In this document: positions 12,382 to 20,631 of the stretch, in pieces
Layout: each line of letters starts with the position of its first letter
Numbering within the stretch: the stretch's first letter is position 1
Assembly: GCA_034359265.1 (NCBI GenBank)
Contig: CP136891.1
Coordinates: 44,074,001 to 44,138,000 of the forward strand
From: Canna indica
Lineage: Eukaryota > Streptophyta > Magnoliopsida > Zingiberales > Cannaceae
Length of the DNA stretch: 64,000 nt
Reading direction: 5' to 3'
Program-made: the position numbers and the translations under genes
The notes under the pieces: generated by a model
What the model saw: the letters and a program-made list of their open reading frames with translations, nothing else
Told to the model about the DNA's origin: nothing
The model's database searches: none

Positions 12382-12659
12382 AATGGGCGAAGTCGTAGAG
12401 ACAATTTATTGACTCCATTCATTTGAATGAATTCCTTCTAAGCTCTTGCCTAGGGATTCTCTTTCAGATTTCTTCTCCTATTTTTTACTGTTGCATATTT
12501 GCGTGACTTCTTCTCATATTCTTTCCATTTTTTTACTATTGTAGTTAGTATACTTGTTTTGATTACATAGTTGAGCATTTATAGTTCAATAGTGCTGGAA
12601 GCATAGTTGAGCATTAGATAATTTAGTTACAAACTTGGTATTCCTCGTTTCATTGTCTC

Positions 12660-13354
12660 ATTGTTTCTTTTGTTTTTACATGCAGGTAAAAAGGATGAAG
12701 TGCAAGTGATTAGCTTTTGGAAAAAATTATCTTATGTATTTTTGAAACTTTGAAACTTTGAAACAATGTAAATATTTGACTAGCACAATGTATTTCGAAA
12801 TTACTTGTAAACAATGGTTTCTTATGTGTGTGGATTTCAATGATGTGTGATTTCAAAAATTATTTTTAAGATTTCGTGTGAATTGTCAAATTATCTTATA
12901 TGTGATTCCATGATTTGAGGATTGATTTAGGTACACAATAATGAGCAATTGGTAGATTCTGTTGGTAATTCCAACGGATATACCAACAAAAATTATTTGT
13001 TGGTAATACCAACGCTAGCGGACATTGTTGGTATTATCGACAGATATGTATCTGTTGGTATTACCGACAGATATGTATCCGTTGGTATTATCGACAGATA
13101 TGTATTCGTTGGTATTACCGACAGATATGTATCCGTTGGTATTACCGACATATATGTATCTGTTGGTATTACCAACAAAAGAAAATATCTATCAGTATTA
13201 TCGACAGATTAATTAAAATCCGTCGGTATTACCGAGGAGCCTTTTACCGATGGATTTTACCGACGGATACTCCTTCGGTAACAATATTATCGACAGATTT
13301 TTGGGTATTACCGACAAATTTGGTCCGTTGGTTATACCCTATTTTCTTGTAGTG
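12660..13354. mobile_element. Right terminal region of a CACTA element
   Basis: Ends with TTTTCTTGTAGTG at 13354, the inverted form of the CACTACAAGAAAA terminus typical of plant CACTA elements. The last ~420 bp are filled with short repeats of TTGGTATTACCGAC type in both orientations, as expected for subterminal transposase-binding repeats. Before them, 12686-12900 looks like the last small exon and 3' UTR of a transposon gene (acceptor ACATGCAG near 12686). The matching left end was not found; it may have been removed by element E or lie far to the left. Confidence 0.7.
13026..13160 (+). repeat. 27-bp subterminal tandem repeat (5 units)
   Basis: Five tandem copies of a 27-bp unit, (T/C)GTTGGTATTA(T/C)CGACAGA followed by TATGTAT(C/T). 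Degenerate inverted copies flank it out to 13340. Units differ mainly by T/C changes at CpG-like sites. Because 27 is a multiple of three, every frame on both strands stays open here, creating false peptides. Probably CACTA subterminal binding sites. Confidence 0.85.
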
Positions 13355-15191
13355 TGAGTGGTTGAAATTATTTTAATTGTTGTGATGTGTGTATAATTAT
13401 TAATTATGCCTATGTGGGTGCATTTAATTAAATGCTTATGATTTATTTTTGTATTAAATAAAGCTTAATTAATTTAATTAAGTCTATTGGGTTAGCGGGT
13501 TGGCTTCAGCTTAAGAGGGATGCGGGTTTAAACTTAGGTTAGAGGGGTTAGGGTTGAAGAGGGAGTATAAAACCCCCTCCCCTAGGTTGTGGCTCTAATT
13601 TTTGGAGCCACCCAAGTTTTGAGAAAGGAGAGCCAGCCGCCAAGCCAGCAGCCGGCTCCCCTCTTCCCCTTTGGAGCCGCCGCCTGTGAAGCCAAGCCAG
13701 CTGAGCCAAAAGCCCTCTCCTTCCTCCCCTTTTCCTCTCTTCCTTTCCTTTGGAGTCAAGCCAAGAGGAGCCAGCCGAGCCGCCCTTTTCTTTCCCCTCT
13801 TTCCGTCTCTCTAAGCCGACGGCTTGGAGTGAGCCGCCGCCTGCTTCCTCCCTTCTTTGGGTAGAGCCGCCGGATTTCGGAGCCGAAATCGAGGGCTGTC
13901 TATTGGATTTTCTTCCCCAATCTCTTCCTTAAATTTGTGAGTGGTTTTATCCCTCATCTTCGGGTTTTTATTCGAATTTCTTGAAGCTATTTTGAAGACT
14001 TCGCGATCTTGATGATCTTTTTAATGTTCTTGAGTCTTTTCTTGATTCCATGCCATGCTTAGATTTTAAATTTAGATCTTGTTTCATGGGGCATATGTTT
14101 AATGGAAGATCAGTGATTTTTTTTGGATTTAATCTTGTGAATGTTGGATGCAACCTCATCTTAGAATTTTAGATTTTCTTGATGACATAGATTAGTTAAT
14201 TTCCTTGATTCTTGATTAAGAAATTCTTGCTATAGATGCTAATTTTTATTTAGTAAAAATTATGAGATTATATGCATGATGGGCATGATGATATGAATAT
14301 GTGATGTTAGAAATTTAGGGATTTAATTTTATAAAAATTTGGATTTTATTTCATGATGTGCTGAAATTTCAACTTTCTGAAATTTATATGTTGTTTGTTG
14401 AATATGGGCTGATTTTTGTTTTCTCTGTTATTATGTGATTAGATCTCTAAACATAGTCGTATAACCTATCGTTTAGACCAAAAAATATAGTTTGGAAACA
14501 TAGGATACACTTTGGTGACTATATTCGGGTTAGACACAACAGTTCTGGGCAGAACAGTACCCTAAAATAAAACTCTAAAACAAAACCCTAATTGAGATGA
14601 TCTAAATTTTAATTATATAAAGTATGCATGAAATATACATGAAATATGTTATGAACCAACTTATAATTAAAATTGGGTTAAGGGTGAGCATAATCTGTTA
14701 TGAACCAACTTATAAAGTATGCATGAAATAAAACCACACGGGTTCATGACAATACGGGTCTAAGGGATAGAGGTCGGGTTCGGAGTGTTGAGATGCATCA
14801 TGATGAGGACACCTCTAGGACACCGTAGGAGAATCTTGACTTAGGTCTTGATGCACCATATCTTTTAGAATGGCAGAGCAGCTCAGTTAGAAGACGGATT
14901 ACAGGCTACGCCCGGGTGGTTGGATGCTAAATTCCCAACCTACAGAACGTGTTCGGAGGGTCTTTCCGGAGGGCCTTTCCCGATTATCACCGAGGTGGTG
15001 TTAAGGAATAAGTTCGGATGACCTTTTTGGATTATTCCTGTGATATCCTTGGGAGTAAGTTCGGAGGGGCTTTCCCAATTACTCTTATGATATTTTAAAG
15101 GGGCAAGTTTGGATGGCCGAATCCCGATTGTCCCTACGCGTCTCGTCAAGCAAGTTCGGAGGGCTTTTCTTGATTGCTCCCGAGTTTCTGC
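13355..15191 (+). repeat. Gypsy LTR G2, left part
   Basis: This segment and 24344-25074 make one LTR of about 2.57 kb, split by a CACTA insertion. It resembles the G1 LTR in layout: a TATA box (TATAAAA, 13566-13572), a GC-rich leader with a stem-loop, GTGAGTGG at 13937, and repeated 'AAGTTCGGA..CTTTCCCGATTA' phrases (14940-15170). The GC-rich leader 13580-13930 looks proline/serine coding but is the start of the transcribed LTR. From about 14440 it aligns with the G3 LTR at 58255. No Gypsy internal sequence is attached on either side, so it may be a solo LTR. Confidence 0.75.
13559..13611 (+). promoter_or_regulatory. TATA box with inverted repeat and leader hairpin (LTR G2)
   Basis: TATAAAA at 13566-13572 lies between GAGGG (13559-13563) and CCCTC (13575-13579). 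Just downstream, GTGGCTC (13589-13595) pairs with GAGCCAC (13605-13611). The same arrangement is found in the G1 LTR at 18405-18461 and the solo LTR at 47243-47297, where the stem is two base pairs longer. Confidence 0.55.
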
Positions 15192-15649
15192 CACTACAAA
15201 AAAAACAAGAATTTATGGCAAAATTTTGGAGTGGCCAACAATAATTAGCAACGAAAGGAGTAATCTGCGACGAAATTTGTGGCAAAATTATATTTGTGGT
15301 TAAATGTATAAGTTCGAACAATTTGTCACAAGTTTTCTAATTTAGCCATTATGTTTGCCACTAATAATTGAGTCAACATTCAAATTTTATAATTTTTTAA
15401 ATTTATGACAACATGTTTGTCACTAATTCAAAATATTCTACCGTGAAAAGTTTTTGTGACAAAATTTTTGCCACAAGTTTTTCACGATATTCTGTGGCAA
15501 GCGTTTGCGACAATATTTTTGTCACAACTTTGTCACGATGTTCAGTGACAATTATTTGCGACAATATATTTGTCATAATCAAAGAACTATTTATTGTGGC
15601 AAATTATTGTGCCATAGATGGTAAAATAATTTTAAAAAATAGGTAAAAT

Positions 15650-16674
15650 TTTAAGTAGGTATCTATTATATATATAAAAACTATATACTTACCTAACAAA
15701 TATAAAAATATTTTTCTTATATTCTTATATAAATATATGAAACAAATATAATTAAAACAATAATGTTTCACACTCTTATTTTTTTCCTTCGCGCTTATTT
15801 TTAAAAACCTTAAAATTAAAACAATAAAACTACTTCATTTAAACCTCACCTCCTCAATACCTCAACCCCAATCTCTCCTCTTCCTACTTGTGTCGACTGT
15901 TGGGCCACCCTCTTCCCTCGACCTTGTCGTGCCGAAATATACTTCGTCGTCGGTGCCAATCTCCTTAGCCATCACTTGTTTCTCCCCTATCCTTGATAGT
16001 CGCCGGTATTTGGATATCCATTTCCCTGCCTGCTTCTCCACCGTGTTGCCCTATTGTCCTAGAAGCTCTCTGGCGGCTCGGGAGTCGGCACTCCTGCTCA
16101 AGTGCCGAATCTCTCCCCTCTTCCTTCGACCTGTCGTGCCGCCCTCTTCCTTCGACCTTGCCATGCCAGACCTCTCGTCTCCATCCTCGGGTGAGGTAAT
16201 AGCAAGTTAAATACTTAGATGTGGCGGTGCCTCCCCCTCCGCCGCCTCCATCTCGCACACCTTTCACTAGCCTTAGCCATGTCAACACTGACCTCGCCCT
16301 CGCCCGCGCTCTGCAAGAACATACACCCGATCCGTTGATCTCCTTCCATCCTCCTCTTCCTGTCCCCAATATGTGTTTCAATCGAGGGCTTTGTTAACCT
16401 TCTTTTGTCGTGGTTAATTGGATGCAGGAGAGGGCTTACCCGATGCTGAGTATGAACGGTGTCGATAGCAGCGATTACGAGATCTCCGATGTCGACAGCT
16501 ATGACTATGAGAGCTCCCTGGTGGCCGCCATCCCGTGCTTTATTAATGATATGATTTTCTTGCCACATAGAAATGATTTTAGGAAACTCTAGGGTTTTCT
16601 TCTTCAGTTCTTTAGTTTAATGGTGTTGAACATCCATATGTCTAGCCCTTGCTGAGCTTCAATATTCTCAATAT
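15650..16674. other. CACTA interior: AT-rich lead-in then GC-rich exon-like block
   Basis: 15650-15830 is AT-rich with short repeats. 15840-16600 changes to GC-rich DNA with CT-rich runs, like a plant 5' UTR and first exon. Frames of 60-138 codons exist on both strands, but none shows a domain I recognise. The change in composition inside a CACTA element suggests captured host sequence or the promoter of a lost transposase gene. At about 16675 it meets the truncated Gypsy. Confidence 0.4.
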
Positions 16675-17036
16675 TTGATTGTGGACATGCTGCGTGCCGC
16701 GTGGGGGGAAGATGCATTTTGTGCACTGACCAAGGACCTGGTGCAAAGAGGTGATGCAGAGAACGGTTTCAGATTGGACTCCGAGGGTGTATTGAGGTTC
16801 AGAGACTGGATAGTTGTACCAGACATGGCTGAGGTGCGCAGGCAAGTCCTGGAATTGGGTCATCGTTCCACTTACACGATGCATCCGGGGGCCACCAAGA
16901 TGTACCGAGATTTAAGGCAGCATTACTGATGGAAAGGTATGAAAAGAGAGGTGGTAGAGTTTGTTTCCAAATGTCTAGTCTGCCAGCAGGTGAAGGCCGA
17001 ACACCTTAAGCCTGGGGGCTTCTGCAAAACCTCGAA
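16675..17036 (+). pseudogene. Gypsy pol remnant: integrase zinc-binding region
   Basis: An open stretch 16675-16929 encodes the region before the integrase core (VRRQVLELGHRSTYTMHPGA, TKMYRDLRQHY), where TGG has become TGA at 16927. It continues as GMKREVVEFVSKCLVCQQVK, completing the His/Cys zinc motif (H..H..C..C), then loses frame in a run of G near 17010. The zinc domain helps the integrase multimerise and bind cDNA ends. The stop and frameshift make this part inactive. Confidence 0.8.
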
Positions 17037-17915
17037 GTGACCGAGTGGAAATGGGAGAAGATCACCATGGATCTAGTGACCGGATTGCCTAAGTCAAAAG
17101 GCGGTTTTTATTCCATTTGGGTGGTAGTGGACCGGTTAACCAAGATCGCGCACTTCATACCAGTGAAAACTACCTTCTCTGCGGAGCAGTATACCCGACT
17201 ATTCTTGGATAGGATTGTGGCATATCATGGAACCCCGGTGATGATTATATCTGACCGCGGTACCCAGTTCATAGCCCAGTTTTGGCAGTCCTTCCAGGAA
17301 GCTTTGGGTACCCAGGTGCGTTTCTGCACAACTTTCCATCCGCAGACTGACGGGCAGTCAGAGAGGACCATCCAAACTTTGGAGGACAAGTTGAGAGCAT
17401 GCGTCTTGGATATGGCCGACGGATGGGAGAGACACGTACCGTTGATAGAATTCGCCTACAACAATAGCTATCACAGTAGCATTGGGATGACTCTTTTTGA
17501 GGCCTTGTATGGGCGGCGGTGTAGGTCTCCAGTGGGCTGGTTTGAGGTAGGGGAATCACTCATGGTGGGCCCCGATCTGGTTGAGGAAGCGGTAGAGAAA
17601 GTAAAGGTCATTAAGGAAAGATTGCTGGCGGCTCAAAGTCGACAGAAAATATATGTTGACAAAAAGGCCAGGGAATTAGAATTTGCTGATGGTGACTTAG
17701 TCTTTCTAAAGGTCTCTCCTAAGAAAGGGGTGGTCCGGTTTGGGAATAAGGGGAAGCTGAGCCCTAGATACATTGGGCCTTTTCCCATCCTCAAGCGGAG
17801 GGGCGAGGTGGCCTATGAGCTAGCATTGCCTCCTAGCCTGAGCCGAGTGCACCCCGTCTTCCATGTATCCATGTTGCGAAAGTATGTAAAAGAAGATTCG
17901 AGGAAAAGCCGGTAG
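17037..17915 (+). CDS. Gypsy (chromovirus) integrase core, ORF remnant
   Basis: A 292-codon frame covers the whole integrase catalytic core. The DD35E triad is intact: D12 (TMDLVTGLP), D73 (IISDRGTQF) and E109 (DGQSERTIQ), with 35 residues between the second Asp and the Glu. After the core come GWFEVGES, the basic linker and the conserved PRYIGPFPIL...LALPPSL...HPVFHVSML segment. The enzyme inserts retroelement cDNA into chromosomes. The apparent ATG start is accidental, since the real protein is part of a gag-pol polyprotein. The end at 17915 is a frameshift caused by a short deletion (about 50 bp relative to 63550-63605) that removes the linker before the chromodomain. Confidence 0.85.
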   Translation: MTEWKWEKITMDLVTGLPKSKGGFYSIWVVVDRLTKIAHFIPVKTTFSAEQYTRLFLDRIVAYHGTPVMIISDRGTQFIAQFWQSFQEALGTQVRFCTTFHPQTDGQSERTIQTLEDKLRACVLDMADGWERHVPLIEFAYNNSYHSSIGMTLFEALYGRRCRSPVGWFEVGESLMVGPDLVEEAVEKVKVIKERLLAAQSRQKIYVDKKARELEFADGDLVFLKVSPKKGVVRFGNKGKLSPRYIGPFPILKRRGEVAYELALPPSLSRVHPVFHVSMLRKYVKEDSRKSR

Positions 17916-18060
17916 AGGTTCTTGACCGCCAAATCAGGAAGCTAAGGTCCAAAGAAATTCCCCTGGTAAAAGACATATGAGAGCACCATTCCGGGCAAGA
18001 GGCAACATGGGAGGTAGAGCAGGACATGAGAGAGCGCTACCATTCCTTGTTCGAGGAGCC
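17889..18060 (+). pseudogene. Chromodomain remnant of G1
   Basis: After the frameshift, another frame reads VEVLDRQIRKLRSKEIPLV and then a damaged tail ending HSLFEEP-like at 18060. The intact form (VEILDRQISKLRSKEIPLVK...WENHFGQEAT) is seen at 63605-63765. This is the chromodomain that guides chromovirus integration toward modified histones. A stop (TGA in KDI*EHH) at about 17980 further breaks this copy. Confidence 0.75.
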
Positions 18061-18103
18061 GGTATGTCCTTGTTATTCAAGTAAATTCGAGGACGAATTT
18101 CCC

Positions 18104-18118
18104 TCAAGGGGGGAAGGT
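18104..18118 (+). promoter_or_regulatory. Polypurine tract of G1
   Basis: AAGGGGGGAAGGTT just before the LTR start TGTAAG at 18119. It is the expected plus-strand primer; the fragment at 63805-63816 has the equivalent AGGGAGGAAGGT. Confidence 0.75.
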
Positions 18119-18404
18119 TGTAAGACCCGCAAAAATTTCCTTATATAAATATCTATTTTGGTGCAGCATGTCGGCTCTGGGGGTAGTCGAGTCGAGCCTT
18201 AGGATTTCCTCGAGTGAAAAGGTATGACTCGATTAATGATTCATGGAATCTATTTGGGTGATTAACTTTCCTTTTATGAAATCATACCTTAAACTAAGTT
18301 AACTCGAGTCATATTATGGTTTGAGTCGGAACCCAAGTTGAGTTCGGGTTTAGTCGAGGTTTGAGTGAGAGTTAAGTGAGTCAAGATGCCTCATTTGGAA
18401 AGCT

Positions 18405-18461
18405 AGATGAGGGATTAAAACCCTCATCTTGCAGCCGTGCGGCTCATCCATTGAGCCGCAC
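18405..18461 (+). promoter_or_regulatory. Core promoter dyad and leader stem-loop (LTR G1)
   Basis: AGATGAGGG (18405-18413) and CCCTCATCT (18421-18429) are perfect inverted arms around ATTAAAA. Directly downstream, GTGCGGCTCA (18437-18446) pairs with TGAGCCGCAC (18452-18461), with a 5-nt loop; AGCC and GGCT extend the stem outside. The stem-loop would lie at or near the 5' end of the RNA. Confidence 0.6.
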
Positions 18462-18590
18462 AAGGCTGCCTAAGGGGAGAGAGGAAGAGGAGCTAGGTGA
18501 AGCTTGGGGCTTAGATCGATCCGGGATTTACGTCGTCGCCGGAAAAATTTCAAATCGTTGTCACCTGATCCTTGTTTCTTTGCAACCTAG

Positions 18591-20268
18591 GTGAGTGGTT
18601 AGTTTTGAAGCTTGGGGGAGGCAGGTGGCCGAACCCTAGATGAGATAGGTTGAGTTCTCACGATCTTTCCGACAAATCTTGATTTCTATGATGTGCGTTC
18701 ACTGTTCTATGAAATTTCTTGTCGGAACTCGCTGTTTCTTCGTCGATTTGCAAGCTGTTAGGGCTGCTGAGTCATGGGGAAAGGGGAAAGGTCATGCCAA
18801 AATTTTTCCCAATTCCCTTGACGGTAAGGAAGCCCTTAGATGACCTTAGATCAATGTTTGATGTAGTTCTACTTGTATATTTTTCGTATATTGAAGCATG
18901 TCTTCCCTAGGAGTCCCTTGAATGGCCGAATGAACCTTACCACTCATGAAGAGGCCAAGGGTGAGGGAAGGGTAAATTAGTTCATTGACATTTAAGTTAC
19001 ATTCGGAGTTGAAGAGGTAGAGGTATAGCTAGAGTCTCCTCCCTCTTTTCCTACCCTTAGGACCATGGCCGAGCAAGGTCTTCCTTGCTCATGGTTCAGC
19101 CAAGGCTAGGGAGGGGAGAAGAGATTAGCTATAGATGGAAATTACATGACTATAAGGATCATACATAGAGATATGACAATACTTAGGAAGAACACCGAAC
19201 ATAGCAAGTAGCTTGACTGATTTGAAACTTTAGGAATGCTAGTCTTGTAACCATCCTTAGCATTAGATCTTTAAACTTTAATGTTGAAGTTGTTGCTATG
19301 TCATTTGAATTCATTACTACCTTGCCATGCTAGATAGTTGTTTCTTATTGTGCTAAAATTCCTAAGGTAGTGTAAAGTTGCTATATATATACATTGTGGT
19401 TATATATGATGAATGATGCAATATATGAATATTCTCCTTTGGATTATACATGCTGCCCCAAATGTTCTTGGGTAGGTTCCAAGGTTGACACACGAAATTC
19501 CCCACCCGAGGTAGTATAGAAGGTTTGGTAACATGTACGGCGTCACTAAACGTTCATAGCACTTATATCGAAACTTAGTTAGGAGACGATAACACTTCTA
19601 TGACCTTTGGTACACTTTTGGAAACTTAGAACTCATAGTTGTTCATATCTTGAAAGGGCGGCATAAATTGCTGACCCTGTAGCCGGATTTAGGCCAGATA
19701 CGGGCAAAGGCCCGAAGTGTATATATGGAAACCTTAGGATATTGATTGTGTGATGTGTTTGAGATGGTCCGCCGAAGAGCGAGGAGGTCGGAAATGACCA
19801 ATGCTCAGCTCGGCCAGTATTGGGTCTAGAGGTGGGCCAGCGGACCCGCTAGGTGCTAGACCCCAGTTGGGTGGGACTAGCTATCCTTACCCCAGACGAT
19901 TTCCGAAGACTGGTGGACCATCCTAGTCGACGGCCCGGGATTGTTTGTTTACATCTTGAGATGTGGCCTAGGGCCAGTGTGATACTATCGGATATGGTAG
20001 GGACGGCTGTAGCCGGGATATGATTCTATGAGTAGGCCTAAGGGCCGGATGCCGAAGGCTAGATAAGCCGAGATGGCAGATTATCATGTTCAGTTGATGC
20101 GGACGAACCCATTGGGGGTCAGTAGCATTAGAAATAAATTTTACCTCCTAGTACATTTCCCTTATTGCCCTCTATGATATATATATATGACTGAGGCTTG
20201 TGTGGAGATTCATTTGAGCCACTCACTAAGTCCCAAGTGGACTCACAATTTCTTTCTATTTTGCATAG
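18591..20268 (+). other. Candidate intron inside LTR leader (G1)
   Basis: Donor-like AG|GTGAGTGG at 18591. The acceptor side has ACTCAC (branch-like) about 25 bases before a T-rich tract and GCATAG ending at 20268. The same pair is found in the solo LTR (47409-49026, ending TTGCAG) and in LTR G2 (13937 and 24673 once the CACTA element is subtracted). Implied introns are 1678, 1618 and 1585 nt. Splicing would shorten a very long leader before gag. This is inference from sequence; no transcript is available. Confidence 0.45.
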
Positions 20269-20631
20269 CATGAGCAGTAGCTTGGTATGTCGACATGGTG
20301 CAGCTGGTGGGCGGAAGGCGGTGCCGTATCTCATAGCGGCGTCCTTGAGTCTTAGACTAGTGCTTAGTTATGTTAGTTTTATTTCTACATTGACATTTGA
20401 AATTGAAAAAGGATTGTAAAACTTGTTACTTGAACTTTTGGTTATTTGATGTTGATGTTCCTACGTGTTTTGGAAAAACTTATAGATAGTGACTTGAAAA
20501 CTTTTTATAAAGTATGTTGAGTTTTCTTTCATTCGCTATGTCTTGGTTTTTTTAATGTCAGTGTAGATAATAGGCTACAGGGAAGGATGTAGGCCCTGAC
20601 CGGTCACACTACCCTCAGTTGGGGTGTGACA

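Larger units (their letters stand above)
7366..12659. other. AT-rich intron-like region with gene fragments
   Basis: This 5.3 kb stretch has no long open frame, no LTR and no clear transposon end. It looks like plant introns: T-rich tracts, many potential splice sites and scattered short coding-like patches. Only an E2 exon (8963-9067) is confidently recognised. A weak RCC1-like patch (10914-10964) and a minus-strand exon pair (12022-12381) are listed separately. It could be the inside of the CACTA element that ends at 13354, with captured host fragments, or decayed host DNA. I did not find a matching left CACTA end. Confidence 0.5.
16675..20631 (+). mobile_element. 5'-truncated Gypsy chromovirus G1 (Tekay-like)
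   Basis: Carries, in order, the integrase zinc-binding region, integrase core, chromodomain remnant, polypurine tract and one full 3' LTR. The 5' LTR, gag, protease, reverse transcriptase and RNase H are missing; the left edge at about 16675 is an abrupt join to CACTA interior. The integrase-chromodomain order and LTR ends (TGTAAGACCC...GTGTGACA) fit Tekay-type chromoviruses (family knowledge). Close relatives in this window are the solo LTR 46963-49387 and the fragment starting at 63529. Confidence 0.85.
18119..20631 (+). repeat. 3' LTR of G1 (2513 bp)
   Basis: Starts TGTAAGACCC and ends GGGGTGTGACA. It includes U3 (18119-18430), a TATA-like TTAAAA box (18415-18420) between 9-bp inverted repeats, a leader stem-loop (18437-18461), AG|GTGAGTGG at 18590/18591, and an ACTCAC, pyrimidine and CATAG site at about 20250-20268. 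It is co-linear with the solo LTR 46963-49387. Short frames inside have no recognised product. Confidence 0.85.

Noticed and set aside
12949..13216. Repeat peptides on both strands that could be read as a novel repeat protein or a CRISPR-like array
   Set aside because: A 27-bp tandem repeat (multiple of three) keeps all frames open. Units are contiguous without unique spacers, and the DNA is plant nuclear transposon sequence.
13589..13932. GC-rich frames rich in Ser, Pro and Leu
   Set aside because: This is the transcribed leader of Gypsy LTR G2, just after its TATA box; equivalent leaders in the G1 and solo LTRs do not keep the frame.
15890..16592. Frames of 60-138 codons on both strands resembling a first exon
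   Set aside because: No recognised domain, frames on opposite strands overlap, and the block is inside a non-autonomous CACTA element. Noted as possible captured DNA only.
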